A DNA stretch of 64,000 nucleotides from Kitasatospora sp. SUK 42 (GCF_015776785.2 NZ_LFMD02000003.1:1112017-1176016); one strand, 5' to 3'. Positions 8,470-18,025 are shown, counted from the stretch's first letter. Program-made: numbers and translations. Notes: generated by a model not told the origin, from the letters alone.

Positions 8470-8705
8470 CGGGTCGGCTCCCGGTGTCTGGGTGGGGCGC
8501 CCGACCGTACGGCGGCCGGGCTCGGACCCCGGCAAATCTAACAGGGCCGCCGCACCGGGCCCGCACCTTCGAAGGATCCGTCCACCATCCGGACAGCCCG
8601 CCGGGCCGTCCACCCACCCGGCTCCGGGGCGGCGCTGCCCGTAGGCTGGTGCGTGCATGACCGGAAGTGACGACTCAGCAGCCCCCCATGTTGGAGGAAC
8701 CGATC

Positions 8706-9131
8706 GTGGCAACCACCCGCACCGCCCGCACGGCCTGGGAGGGCAACCTCCTCAACGGCAAGGGGCAGGTGACCTTCGCCTCGTCCGGGATCGGCGAGTA
8801 CCCCGTCTCCTGGCCCTCCCGCGCCGAGGAGCCCAACGGCAAGACCAGCCCGGAGGAGCTCATCGCGGCCGCCCACTCCGCCTGCTTCTCGATGGCCCTC
8901 TCACACGGCCTGACCGGCGCCGGCACCCCGCCCACCACGCTGGACACCCAGGCCGATGTCACCTTCCAGCCCGGCACCGGCATCACCGGCATCCACCTGA
9001 CCGTCACCGGTGAGGTGCCCGGCCTGGACGAGGCCGGCTTCGTCAAGGCCGCCGAGGACGCCAAGGCCAACTGCCCGGTCAGCAAGGCCCTGTCCGGCAC
9101 CACCATCACCCTCACGGCCAAGCTGGCCTGA
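8706..9131 (+). CDS. OsmC-family peroxiredoxin
   Basis: A 141-aa homodimeric thiol peroxidase that detoxifies organic hydroperoxides. The two reactive cysteines are in AAHSACFSMALS and KANCPVSKAL, and the N-terminus has GIGEYPVSWPSRAEE and KTSPEELIAAAHS. GTG 8706 is preferred to upstream ATGs because GGAGG lies at 8693-8697 and the protein then starts like other OsmC proteins. It is monocistronic. Confidence 0.94.
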   Translation: MATTRTARTAWEGNLLNGKGQVTFASSGIGEYPVSWPSRAEEPNGKTSPEELIAAAHSACFSMALSHGLTGAGTPPTTLDTQADVTFQPGTGITGIHLTVTGEVPGLDEAGFVKAAEDAKANCPVSKALSGTTITLTAKLA

Positions 9132-9520
9132 CCCCTCCTCCCAGGCCCTCCTGGGTGCCCCCGGGCCCCGCTCCCGACCCCGCCCCCGGCGCGCAACCGG
9201 CGCCCGGGGGCGCGGCATCGGCTCACACGCTCCCCGCGCACCTCATGTGATGTACACCAAGGGCGTCCGAACGTTCCACCACGCATGATCACAAAGGGGG
9301 CGAATCACCCTGGCGGCGGTCACCGCGCGTTGCCGTCGCGGCCTATGATCGGCCGCAGCGCCCTGTTCTCCACCCGGGTCCCCGCGCGACATCGCCCCAC
9401 GGTGGGCACCCCGCAGCGGACCGACTCCGAGGACCGCGACAGAGTGCGGAGCCGGCCACCGGAATCCCGACTGGGCCGGACGGACCATCGTCAAGCGTCA
9501 GCAGCGGACGGGAGCATGCC
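9132..9520. other. 389-bp intergenic region before the GGDEF-EAL gene
   Basis: Contains the OsmC terminator hairpin (9182-9212) and then about 300 bp with AT-richer patches (ATGTGATGTACACC near 9246, CCTATGATCGG near 9340) that probably hold the promoter of the cyclic-di-GMP enzyme. I see no credible coding frame. Confidence 0.5.
9182..9212 (+). terminator. Hairpin after osmC-family gene
   Basis: Imperfect GC stem GCCCCCGGCGC / GCGCCCGGGGGC with one bulged base and a short loop, about 50 bp beyond the stop. Confidence 0.55.
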
Positions 9521-11593
9521 GTGCCGGGCCAGAACGAGGGGGCCGACGCACACCACCCAGGCGTGCGACGAGAGGAATCGTCACACCACCGCCACCTCGC
9601 CGCGCCGGTCCTCACCCCGGACGCCGCCCCCGCCGCTCCGGCCACGGCCACGGCCTGCGGCACGCTGGAGGACCCCGGGGTGCTGCTCTGCCCCACCTGC
9701 TCGGCCCCACTGACCGCCGACGGCCACCGGGGCGCCGACCGGCCGCCCGCGGCGCTGCGGGCCAGCGAGTCCCGGTTCCGGGCCGCCTTCTGCGACGCGG
9801 TCATCGGCATGGCCCTGATCGACCCCGAGGACCGGATCATCGAGGTCAACCCCGCCTTCGCCGGCCTCATCGGCCGCAGGGTCGGCGACCTGGTCCAGAC
9901 CCACCTGCACGAGATCATCGACCCGGAGGGCCTGCCGCACCGGCTCTTCACCGAACTCGTCCGCGGTGGGCGGGAACGGTTCCGCGTGGAGAAGCAGCTC
10001 AGGCACCGCGAGGGCCACACGGTCTGGAGCAAGGTCACCGTCTCCCTGATCCGGGACACCACCGGGCAGCCGCTCTACACCCTCGCGCTGGTGGAGGACA
10101 TCACCGAGCAGCGTCTGCTCGGCGACCGCCTGGAGTTCCAGGCCCTGCACGACCCGCTGACCCGGCTGCCCAACCGGACCTTCTTCTTCGACCGGCTCGA
10201 CGCCGCCTGCCTGCCGGGGGCCGAGGGCCCCGGGGCTGATGCGGACTCGGGTGCGGACGTGGGTGCGGGCGCGGGCGTGGGCGCGGGTGCGGACTTGGCA
10301 GTCCCCGTGGTTCAGGGGGACGGGCGCCGGGTCGGCGTCTGCTATCTGGACCTCGACGGCTTCGCGGCGATCAACGAGACCCTCGGCCACCACATCGGCG
10401 ACCAGCTGCTGGTCGCCGTCGCCGCCCGACTGCGGCACGGGCTCTCCGAGCGCGACGCCCACCTGGTCGCCCGGATGGGCGGCGACGAGTTCGCCGTCCT
10501 GGTCTCCGACAGCCTGGGCAACGAGCAGCTGACCGCGCTGGCCGGGCGGATCCTGGAGGTGCTGGAACGTCCCTTCGACATCGCCGGGCACCGATTGGTG
10601 ATCACCGCCAGCGTGGGCGTCGTCGAACGGTCGGTGCACGAGACCACCCCGGCCGACCTGGTGAAGGACGCCGACGCCACGCTCTACTGGTCCAAGGCCG
10701 ACGGCCGCGCCCGCTGGACCCTCTACGACCCGGACCGCGGCGCCCACCAGCTCACCCGCCAGCTGCTCGCCACCGCGCTGCGGCCTGCCCTGGAACGCGG
10801 CGAGTTCACCATCGAGTACCAGCCGCTGGTCGGCCTGGCCGACGGGGCGGTCCACGGCGCCGAGGCCCTGGTCCGCTGGCGCCACCCCCGCTACGGGACG
10901 CTCTCCCCGGACCGCTTCATCCCGCTCGCCGAGGAGTCCGGCGCGATCGTGCCGCTCGGCAAATGGGTGCTGGAGGAGTCCTGTCGCCAGGCCAGGCAGT
11001 GGCTCACCGAGTTCCCCGACACCGAGACCTTCGTGAGCGTCAACCTGGCGGCCCGCCAGATCTGGGACTCCGACGTGGTCGCCGACGTCGCCCGAGCCCT
11101 GGAACTCACCGGACTGCCGGCCCGGCTGCTCCAACTGGAGATCACCGAGAGCGCCCTGCTCGGCCCGGGCGGGCGCCCGCTGCAGGCCCTGCAGGCGCTG
11201 GCCGACATGGGCGTGCGGATCGCCATCGACGACTTCGGCACCGGCTACTCCAACCTGGCCTACCTCTCCCGGCTGCCGGTTCACGTCCTGAAGCTCGACG
11301 GCACCTTCATCGAGGGCTTCCGCGACCCGGCCCCGACGGACCGTCCGGGCCTCCCCGAGCTCCGCGCCCGCCGCAGCGACGCCGACGAGCAGATCGTCGG
11401 CGCGATGGTGCAGCTGGCCCACACCCTCGGCCTGACCGTCACCGCCGAGGGCATCGAGAGCGCCGCCCAGGCCGAGCGGCTCCGGCTGACCGGCTGCGAC
11501 ACCGCCCAGGGCTGGTACTTCGCCCGCCCGGGCGAGGCCGAACTGGTCGCCGCGATACTCCGCGAGGGCCGCCCCGCCCCGGACGGCCGCTAG
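9521..11593 (+). CDS. PAS-GGDEF-EAL cyclic-di-GMP synthase/phosphodiesterase
   Basis: A 690-aa cytoplasmic protein. Order: a variable N-terminus with a CPTC pair, a PAS domain (about 80-200, ending VEDITEQ), GGDEF (about 205-385, motif GGDEF at 320-324 intact) and EAL (about 400-680, EAL at 448-450; DDFGTGYSN present). Both active sites look complete, so it may make and break cyclic di-GMP, the BldD ligand that gates sporulation. The architecture resembles streptomycete RmdA/CdgA; which one cannot be decided here. GTG 9521 has GGGAG 6 bp upstream. A 20-residue Gly/Ala/Asp run with repetitive DNA (about 238-265) interrupts the GGDEF domain. Confidence 0.92.
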   Translation: MPGQNEGADAHHPGVRREESSHHRHLAAPVLTPDAAPAAPATATACGTLEDPGVLLCPTCSAPLTADGHRGADRPPAALRASESRFRAAFCDAVIGMALIDPEDRIIEVNPAFAGLIGRRVGDLVQTHLHEIIDPEGLPHRLFTELVRGGRERFRVEKQLRHREGHTVWSKVTVSLIRDTTGQPLYTLALVEDITEQRLLGDRLEFQALHDPLTRLPNRTFFFDRLDAACLPGAEGPGADADSGADVGAGAGVGAGADLAVPVVQGDGRRVGVCYLDLDGFAAINETLGHHIGDQLLVAVAARLRHGLSERDAHLVARMGGDEFAVLVSDSLGNEQLTALAGRILEVLERPFDIAGHRLVITASVGVVERSVHETTPADLVKDADATLYWSKADGRARWTLYDPDRGAHQLTRQLLATALRPALERGEFTIEYQPLVGLADGAVHGAEALVRWRHPRYGTLSPDRFIPLAEESGAIVPLGKWVLEESCRQARQWLTEFPDTETFVSVNLAARQIWDSDVVADVARALELTGLPARLLQLEITESALLGPGGRPLQALQALADMGVRIAIDDFGTGYSNLAYLSRLPVHVLKLDGTFIEGFRDPAPTDRPGLPELRARRSDADEQIVGAMVQLAHTLGLTVTAEGIESAAQAERLRLTGCDTAQGWYFARPGEAELVAAILREGRPAPDGR

Positions 11594-11717
11594 GCCGGGA
11601 ACGTCCGGGCCGGGGCAGGAGCTCCGGCAGGACGGCCACGGTCGGGCCAACGCCGCCGGGGCGTCGCTGCCGGGCCGTGGCCGTGGCCGTCCGACGGTGG
11701 CTCTCGGACGGCGGCTG

Positions 11718-12809
11718 TCAGGCCTTGGCCGTCAGGCCGTAGGCCTCGGCGATCAGACCGTAGGAGCGGATCCGGGCCTCGTTGCCGTGGACGTGCGAGG
11801 TGACCATCAGCTCGTCCACCCCGGTCCGCTTGCGCAGGGCCTCCAGACCGTCCGCGACCTGGCCCGGCTCACCCAGCACCACGTTCTCAAGCAGGCTGTC
11901 CATGAAGTCCGCCTCGGCCGGGCTGTACGGGTACTCCTCGGCCTGCTCCGGGCTGGGGATCGGGCCCACCTGGCCGCTCCGGAGCCGGAGCATGCCGAGG
12001 GCGGCGGAGCGGGCGAGGCGGAGGGCGGAGGCCTCGTCGTCGGCGGCGACGGCGCTCACGCCGATCAGCGCGTAGGGCTCGCTGAGCACGGCGGAGGGGC
12101 GGAAGGACGATCGGTAGAGGTCCAGCGCCGGGATGGTGTTGGTGCTGCTGAAGTGGTGGGCGAAGGCGAACGGGAGGCCCAGACGCCCGGCCAGCTGGGC
12201 GCTGAAGCCGGAGGAGCCGAGCAGCCAGATCGGCGGGCGGCCCTCGCTCCGGGGGACGGCGGTCAGCCGCGCGTACGGGTGGCCGGAGGGGAAGTCCCCG
12301 TCGAGGAAGTGGGTCAGCTCGGCGAGCTGCCGCGGGAAGTCGTCCGCACCCTCGCCGAGGCCGCGGCGCAGCGCCCGGGCGGTGGCCGGGTCGGTGCCGG
12401 GGGCGCGGCCGAGCCCGATGTCGATCCGGCCGGGGTGCAGGGCCTCCAGCAGGCCGAACTGCTCGGCGATGGCCAGCGGGGCGTGGTTGGGGAGCATGAC
12501 CCCGCCCGAGCCGAGCCGCAGCGTCGTGGTGTTGGCCCCGAGGTGGGCGAGGAGGACGGCCGGGGTCGAGCTGGCCACCCCGGGCATGCCGTGGTGCTCG
12601 GCCACCCAGAAGCGGTGGTACCCCCACTGCTCGGCCCGGCGGGCCAGCTCGGTGGTGGCCGCGAGGGCCTCACCGGGCGTGTACCCGACGCCGACGCTGG
12701 CCAGGTCGAGGATCGAGAGCGGAGCGGGCGCCGTACCGCGGGCGGTCCCCCGGATCGCCTGGTCGATCCGCGGCTCGGTTCCGTGCCCCTGCTGGTCCTC
12801 GGTGGTCAT
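11718..12809 (-). CDS. LLM-class flavin-dependent oxidoreductase
   Basis: A 363-aa luciferase-like monooxygenase with a TIM-barrel fold that uses reduced FMN from a partner reductase. Motifs: SILDLASVGVGYTPGEAL at the start, RFWVAEHHGMPGVASSTP, GSGGVMLPNHAPL, ERFGLLEAL-like and IDIGLGRAPGTD, WLLGSSGFSAQLA, and FAHHFS. These match the MsnO8/YwcH-like subfamily, whose substrates are mostly unknown. ATG 12809 follows AGGAGGAACACGGG. It is monocistronic and divergent from the DedA gene. Confidence 0.92.
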   Translation of the reverse strand: MTTEDQQGHGTEPRIDQAIRGTARGTAPAPLSILDLASVGVGYTPGEALAATTELARRAEQWGYHRFWVAEHHGMPGVASSTPAVLLAHLGANTTTLRLGSGGVMLPNHAPLAIAEQFGLLEALHPGRIDIGLGRAPGTDPATARALRRGLGEGADDFPRQLAELTHFLDGDFPSGHPYARLTAVPRSEGRPPIWLLGSSGFSAQLAGRLGLPFAFAHHFSSTNTIPALDLYRSSFRPSAVLSEPYALIGVSAVAADDEASALRLARSAALGMLRLRSGQVGPIPSPEQAEEYPYSPAEADFMDSLLENVVLGEPGQVADGLEALRKRTGVDELMVTSHVHGNEARIRSYGLIAEAYGLTAKA

Positions 12810-13426
12810 CCCGTGTTCCTCCTGGCTGTCCTTGATCCGGCTGCCCTCTGGGCCTGCCGTCGTGAGCGACCGCACGGGTCTCGGACGGCCCTGCGATCGC
12901 TACTGCCAAGCAGCATCAACTACGGCTCCGGACCCGCTGTTCCCTTGAGCCGGAAGCGTTCCAACCACTTCGCCCCGGAACGGCCAACCCTTGACCTGTT
13001 GACCGAGCGCCAGCACACGGACACGGATGGCGACTTCACGCCAGGGGTGGAAGTCGCCAGCCCCGGGCCTCGCGGTCGACGGCGGACATCCGGCAGGCTG
13101 GCGATCAGGAGCGGGACGCCCAACGGGAACCCCACTCCGCAAGCAAGATCGTCGGGCTGGACCAGCACCGGACGATCCCCGCGAGCCCTCGGCGCGGCAC
13201 CCCGCCCCGGGGGCTCGTTCCATGTGCGGCGCCCCTCCGCCGGTCACCTGCCGCCCGCCACCGCCGTCCCCACCGGTTCGCCGCCGCCCGTGGCCGAGCC
13301 CGGTGATCTGTGGTCCCCTGCCGTGATCCTCGGCATACCGGGGTGCTTCATGGCATGAAAAGTCGAGGCGCTAGCGTTGACTCAGCAGCCTCCTGCTCCC
13401 CCGGGCGGCGTGGAGGGAGTAAGGCC
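12810..13426. other. 617-bp divergent intergenic region
   Basis: Separates the LLM oxidoreductase (leftward) from the DedA gene (rightward). TTGACCTGTTGACC (about 12991) and GCGTTGACTCAGC (about 13373) could be -35 elements. Several weak open frames lack family resemblance and streptomycete codon bias, so I call none of them. Confidence 0.45.
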
Positions 13427-14023
13427 TTGGACTTCGTGGCGACGATCGGATCCTCATGGATCTGCGCCCTGGCCCTGTTCGCCGTACTCGGCGACGCCCT
13501 GCTCCCCTTCATACCGAGCGGCACGCTGGTCATCCTGGCCGTGCTCAAGACCGCGCAGATCAACGGCGCCCCGGTGCTGCTGGGCCTGGGCGTGGCGGTG
13601 GCCTCCTTCCTGGGCGACCTCCTACTGCTCCACCTCGCCCGGCGCGGCGCCCCGCTGCTGCAACGCCGGCTCGCCCGGCGCCCGAAGCTGGCGGCCAGCG
13701 TGACCCGGGTCCAGCAGTCCCTGGTGGAACGCCCCCACAGCGGGGCGGCCGCGATGGTGGTGATCGCGCGGTTCGTGCCGGCCGGGCGGACCGTCCTGGA
13801 CCTGGCCATAGGCCACTCCCCCGCCCATCCGCACCGCTTCCTGCACTGGTCGGCACTGGCCGCACTGGTCTGGGCCGCCTACATCGTGACGCTGGGCTGG
13901 CTGAACAGCCACTGGTTCAACACGGCCTGGCTCAGCCTGGCGGTCTCCTGCGCGGCGGCCACCGTCATCAGCACCGCGATCGCGCGAGTGGTGCGCCGCA
14001 ACCGGCGGTTGGCCTCGCTCTAG
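13427..14023 (+). CDS. DedA/VTT-domain membrane protein
   Basis: A 198-aa integral membrane protein of the DedA (SNARE-associated, VTT) family, whose members flip or handle undecaprenyl phosphate and phospholipids. It has LGDALLPFIPSGTLVIL, a re-entrant-type region, the basic FVPAGRTVLDLAIG motif containing the conserved Arg-Phe-x-Pro-x-x-Arg pattern, and four to five helices. TTG 13427 follows GGAGGGAG by 8 bp. An ATG at 13355 would add 24 residues without hydrophobic character and has no ribosome-binding site. Confidence 0.88.
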   Translation: MDFVATIGSSWICALALFAVLGDALLPFIPSGTLVILAVLKTAQINGAPVLLGLGVAVASFLGDLLLLHLARRGAPLLQRRLARRPKLAASVTRVQQSLVERPHSGAAAMVVIARFVPAGRTVLDLAIGHSPAHPHRFLHWSALAALVWAAYIVTLGWLNSHWFNTAWLSLAVSCAAATVISTAIARVVRRNRRLASL

Positions 14024-14421
14024 TCCTCCCGCGCCCCTCCATCCGCTCGGGCCGCACCAGCCACTCTGGCCGCCCGGCGGGCGACTTCCGGTCACCGGGT
14101 CGCGCCAGAGGCACAGTTCTCCCCTTTATGGGGCGGCGAACCGCACCCGGCGCTGACGACCCCTGACCGGTCCGGGCAGGGCGGCGGTACCGTACTTCCC
14201 TGGCAGCGCACGGTGCAAAGCGTCACAAGACCGCAACAGACGACGAATCCTTGCAGCCCTGCCGGGCGCGCCTGACGTGTTGACTGTCGTCAGAGCCCGG
14301 CGACCTTGGTGGCCGCCAAGGCGACATGACATGCTAACGGCGGAATATTCATCAATTGCCCGATTTGACCGGTGCGGCCTCGGGCCGCCCTCACCACCGG
14401 TATCGGCACCCAGGGGAGACC
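14024..14421 (+). other. 398-bp intergenic region with a palindrome
   Basis: No coding frame. It holds TTGACT at 14280-14285, an interrupted palindrome CCTTGG-N6-CCAAGG at 14304-14321 that could be an operator, and an AT-rich patch ending at the ribosome-binding site AGGGGAG of the deacetylase-like lipoprotein. Confidence 0.45.
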
Positions 14422-15699
14422 ATGACCAGCATCTCGCGCAGGACGGTGCTCAGTGCTACCGCCGCGACCGCAGCCCTCGGCGCGGTCGCGGCCTGCTCCA
14501 GCGGCGGATCCGGTTCGGGGCAGAACTCCTCCTCCCCCTCCTCCGGCGACGCGACCACCCCCCAGGGCGGCACCGCGGACCCGACCCAGACGGTGATCCC
14601 CAAGGGCACCCCGATCGGCGACGGCTCCAACGCGGACACCGGTCCCCAGCCGAACCAGCCCAAGCCCGAGAAGCTCAAGCCGGGCGAGCGGCCTCCGCAG
14701 TTCGTGGTGTTCTCCTGGGACGGCGCGGGCGGCACCGACGACGGCCAGTTCCCCCGCTTCCTCAAGCTGGCGGAGCAGTACAAGGCCACGATGACCTTCT
14801 TCCTCTCCGGCATATACGCCCTGCCCAAGAGCAAGGCCGACCTGTACCACCCGCCGAAGCACTCGGTCGGCGCCTCCGACATCCCGTACCTGTCGGACGG
14901 CGCGGTCAAGAGCACGCTCAAGCTCGTCAGCCAGGCCTGGCTGGCCGGACACGAGATCGGCACCCACTTCAACGGGCACTTCTGCTCCAGCCGTCCGGAC
15001 AAGAACGGGGTCAACATGTGGACCCCGGACGACTGGCAGAGCGAGATCGACCAGGCGATATCCTTCGTCACCCAGTGGCGGACCAACACCGGCTTCACCG
15101 ACGTCGACCCGCTCCCCTTCGACTACAAGAAGGAGCTCATAGGCGGCCGCACCCCGTGCCTGGAGGGGCAGAAGGCACTGCTGCCGACCATAGCCAAGCT
15201 GGGCTGGAAGTACGACGCCAGCTCCTCGGGCGGCCTCCAGATATGGCCGCAGAAGGTGCAGGACGGCAAGGTCTGGGACTTCCCGCTGCAGTCCATACCG
15301 TTCCCTGGGCACACCTTCCAGGTCCTGTCGATGGACTACAACATCCTGGCCAACCAGTCCGCCGGCAGCACCAAGGGCGACCCGTCCAAGTACGGCGACT
15401 GGCGCACCCAGGCCGCCAACTCCTACCTGGCCGGCTTCGACCGGGCCTACAACAGCAACCGCGCGCCGTTCTTCATAGGCAACCACTTCGAGCAGTGGAA
15501 CGGCGGCATCTACATGGACGCCGTCGAGGAGGCGCTCAAGACCATCGCGGGCAAGCCCGAGGTCCGGCTGGTCTCCTTCCGGCAGCTGGTCGACTGGCTG
15601 GAGGTCCAGGACCAGTCCACCCTGCGCAAGCTGCGCACGCTCAACGTCGGCCAGGCACCGGCCAACGGCTGGGAGAGCTTCCTCGGCACCGCGGGCTGA
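14422..15699 (+). CDS. Polysaccharide deacetylase-like lipoprotein
   Basis: A 425-aa exported lipoprotein. The N-terminus MTSISRRTVLSATAA then ALGAVAAC gives a twin-arginine-like SRRT followed by a lipobox (Cys at about 26), then a disordered Ser/Thr/Pro linker to about 90. The catalytic-like region has FVVFSWDGAGGTDDG, ATMTFFLSGIYAL, GHEIGTHFNGHFCS and a late FFIGNHFEQW, a NodB-fold pattern with His ligands (GTHFNGH). The usual TFDDGP is changed to SWDGAGG, so the substrate and even activity are uncertain. ATG 14422 follows AGGGGAG. Confidence 0.85.
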   Translation: MTSISRRTVLSATAATAALGAVAACSSGGSGSGQNSSSPSSGDATTPQGGTADPTQTVIPKGTPIGDGSNADTGPQPNQPKPEKLKPGERPPQFVVFSWDGAGGTDDGQFPRFLKLAEQYKATMTFFLSGIYALPKSKADLYHPPKHSVGASDIPYLSDGAVKSTLKLVSQAWLAGHEIGTHFNGHFCSSRPDKNGVNMWTPDDWQSEIDQAISFVTQWRTNTGFTDVDPLPFDYKKELIGGRTPCLEGQKALLPTIAKLGWKYDASSSGGLQIWPQKVQDGKVWDFPLQSIPFPGHTFQVLSMDYNILANQSAGSTKGDPSKYGDWRTQAANSYLAGFDRAYNSNRAPFFIGNHFEQWNGGIYMDAVEEALKTIAGKPEVRLVSFRQLVDWLEVQDQSTLRKLRTLNVGQAPANGWESFLGTAG

Positions 15700-15782
15700 C
15701 GCTCCGCGCCACGGCGCAACCGTCGGATACGGCCGGCGGAGTGTGAGCACCCCGCCGGCCGCGGTCGTCCGGGTCGGATCGG

Positions 15783-16688
15783 TTACCCGGCGACGGGGAC
15801 GTCCGCGAGCAGGCTGCGGACGATGCGGTCGGCCCCGGCCTCTCCCCAGAGGATCGAGTAGTGGTTGGTGCCCGGCACCAACGAGGCCGGGACCCTCTGC
15901 CGGTCCAGCCCGGACAGCCCGATCCGCTGATCGTCGTACAGGCCCTGCGGCTCGTTGAGCAGGCCGCGTTCCGCCCAGAGCAGCTCGGCCGGGCAGGGCA
16001 GCCTGTGCACGGCGCCCGCCGCCTCCTGGTCCAGCAGGGCCTGGGCCCCATCGGCCTGCACGGCCTCCAGCACGCAGGAGGACCGCAGTTCGGGCTCGAC
16101 GCCGACGAGGTCGCGCTGGGTGTAGGCGTCGATCCCCTCCGACCAGTCGTCGCCGAAGGCCGGGTGCCGGCGCCAGAACTCCCGGTAGGCGTCCCGGTCC
16201 GGGAAGGTCATCGACAGCCTGGCCAGGGCGGGCCCGAGCACTGCGGCCAGGGCGTCCTCCTCGCGGACGCCCTCCGGGAGCGGGAAGCTCACCGCGCCGT
16301 CCACCAACAGCGCCCGGCGGACGAGTTCGGGGTGCCGGACGGCGGCCAGGGCGGTGACCCAGGCCCCCATCGAATGGCCGACGACCGTGACGGGCCCCGC
16401 GCCGAGGGCGGATATCAGCGCGGCCACGTCGTCGGCGTGCCGGGCCAGCCCGTACGGTCCGGCGACCGAGCTACTGGCGCCGCGGCCCCGCAGGTCGGGC
16501 GCGAGCAGGGTGACCCGTCCGGCGAGCCGGCGGGCGACCTCGTACCAGGCGAGGCCGTTGGCGGTGATGCCGTGCACCGCCACGACCGTCGGGGCCTCCG
16601 GCCGGTCGGCGGGCCAGCGCAGGACGGACAGGTCCCCGCCGAGCACGGGTACGGTCAACTCCTCGGGCTTCAGGGGCGACTGGCTCAC
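15783..16688 (-). CDS. Alpha/beta hydrolase at the end of the liv operon
   Basis: A 301-aa alpha/beta hydrolase. It has VVAVHGITANGLAW (oxyanion HG), APDLRGRGASS, nucleophile elbow GHSMGAW and a C-terminal PGTNHYSILWGEAG with the catalytic His. The GTG start at 16688 overlaps the livM stop as GTGA, so it is translationally coupled to the transporter. That coupling suggests it acts on the imported solute or a derivative such as an ester or amide; this is inference. ARGs such as lactamase are not indicated. Confidence 0.87.
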   Translation of the reverse strand: MSQSPLKPEELTVPVLGGDLSVLRWPADRPEAPTVVAVHGITANGLAWYEVARRLAGRVTLLAPDLRGRGASSSVAGPYGLARHADDVAALISALGAGPVTVVGHSMGAWVTALAAVRHPELVRRALLVDGAVSFPLPEGVREEDALAAVLGPALARLSMTFPDRDAYREFWRRHPAFGDDWSEGIDAYTQRDLVGVEPELRSSCVLEAVQADGAQALLDQEAAGAVHRLPCPAELLWAERGLLNEPQGLYDDQRIGLSGLDRQRVPASLVPGTNHYSILWGEAGADRIVRSLLADVPVAG

Positions 16689-18025
16689 GCGGGAGTACCT
16701 CCGGTGGGGCGGGCGGTCCGGACGCCGGTCGGCGCTGGGACCGAACGGGCGGATCGGGCGGCGCGGATGCGGGCAGGCAGTCTAGCCAGGCCGCCGGGTA
16801 GCAGGTAGACCACGGCGACGAACAAGGCCCCTAGCAGGAAAAGAGGTTGGGAGAGCGGCACGCGCAGCACCGCGGGCAGGTCCGCGACGGCGGTCGAGTT
16901 CGCGAGGTCCCCGAGCCGGTGGCTCGCCCAGGTGTAGAGGACACCGCCGAGCAGCGGACCCCAGCGAGTGCCGGAGCCGCCGAGGACCACCATGACCAGC
17001 AGCGCGAGCGTGGCGTCCGAGCTGGCAGCCTGCGGGGTGGCGCCGCCGGTCAGCAGCAGGTAGACCACCCCGCCCAGCCCGGCGAGCCCGCCGGCCATCA
17101 CGAAGGCGACCAACTTGTAGCCGTAGGGCCGGAGTCCGAGCACCTCCACCCGGCGCTCGTTCTCCTTGATCCCCTCCCAGACCCGCCCGGCCGGCGAGTT
17201 GACGGCCCAGTAGACCGCGGCGACCGTCAGCACCAGGTAGCCGACGGCGATCCAGTAGAGGTTGGCGGTGTTCTCGATCCCGAGCAGGCCCGGGGGCAAC
17301 AGGTCGGCCGGGGCGGAGCGGCCCTCCTCACCCCCGGTGATGCCACCGGGGTTGCGCTGGACGAGGATCGAGCCGGCCTGGGCGAAGGCGAGGGTGACCA
17401 TGGAGAAGCCGATGCCGGTGACGCGCAGGCTCACCGAGCCCAGCAGCAGGGCGAGCAGCACGGTGCACGCGACCCCGAACACCGCGGCGGCGGCGAAGGG
17501 GAGCTGCAGCTCCAGCATGCCGAGGTCGGTGGCGTAGAGGCCGGTCGCGAAGTAGAGCGCGTGGCCGAAGGAGAGCAGTCCGGTACGGCCGAGCAGGAGG
17601 TCGTAGCCGGTGGCGAGGGCCCCGTAGAGCAGGCACAGGGCGAGGAGTTGGAGACTTCCGGGACTGCCGAGCGGGCCGTCGAGCAGTCCCGGGACGGGAA
17701 GCGCACTATATGGGGCGACAAGGAGCGTGATCAGCAGTGCGATCGGCCACCAGCGTAGCGCTCTGTGCACGCCTGTCCAGCGGTTAGTGATTGAATCACC
17801 CGTTCGAGGGATGGCGCCGGGCTCGCCCCCGTGTTCACAATGGGTCTCGGCGAGGCCGGTGTCAGTCCCCCTCTCCACAATGGCGGTGTCGGCGGAGCTG
17901 GTGTCAGTCCCCTCTGCTGGTATGGCGGTCATGGCAGGGCTGGTGTCAGTCCCCCCTGCCGAGGTGGCGGCGCTGCGGTTGGCCGCGGGGCCACCGGTGC
18001 TCGTGATCGGTGTTTCGGCGCTCAC
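16685..18025 (-). CDS. livM: Branched-chain amino acid-type ABC transporter permease LivM, with repeat-bearing N-terminus
   Basis: A 446-aa permease that with LivH forms the membrane channel. The LivM core (about 100-430) has about nine helices, LLGRTGLLSFGHALYFATG, SFGHA and a KENERRVEVLGLRPYGYK EAA-type loop that contacts the ATPase. The first 90 residues are an unusual hydrophilic extension with three 14-residue repeats beginning GTDT. GTG 18025 overlaps the livH stop as GTGA. If translation instead began nearer the first helix the repeats would be untranslated, but no better start with a ribosome-binding site is apparent. Confidence 0.9.
   Translation of the reverse strand: MSAETPITSTGGPAANRSAATSAGGTDTSPAMTAIPAEGTDTSSADTAIVERGTDTGLAETHCEHGGEPGAIPRTGDSITNRWTGVHRALRWWPIALLITLLVAPYSALPVPGLLDGPLGSPGSLQLLALCLLYGALATGYDLLLGRTGLLSFGHALYFATGLYATDLGMLELQLPFAAAAVFGVACTVLLALLLGSVSLRVTGIGFSMVTLAFAQAGSILVQRNPGGITGGEEGRSAPADLLPPGLLGIENTANLYWIAVGYLVLTVAAVYWAVNSPAGRVWEGIKENERRVEVLGLRPYGYKLVAFVMAGGLAGLGGVVYLLLTGGATPQAASSDATLALLVMVVLGGSGTRWGPLLGGVLYTWASHRLGDLANSTAVADLPAVLRVPLSQPLFLLGALFVAVVYLLPGGLARLPARIRAARSARSVPAPTGVRTARPTGGTPA
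17828..17953 (-). repeat. Three 42-bp (14-codon) tandem repeats in livM
   Basis: GGTGTCAGTCCC recurs at 17858, 17900 and 17942, exactly 42 bp apart. On the coding strand each unit opens with codons Gly-Thr-Asp-Thr; the rest has diverged (SPAMTAIPAE, SSADTAIVER, GLAETHCEHG). The period keeps frame. Confidence 0.9.

Noticed and set aside
9581..11650. A 689-codon frame antisense to the GGDEF-EAL gene
   Set aside because: Lacks any family motif; the sense frame has complete PAS, GGDEF and EAL motifs.
13027..13326. Small plus-strand gene in the 617-bp intergenic region
   Set aside because: Pro/Arg-rich, no ribosome-binding site, no third-position GC bias, no recognisable family.
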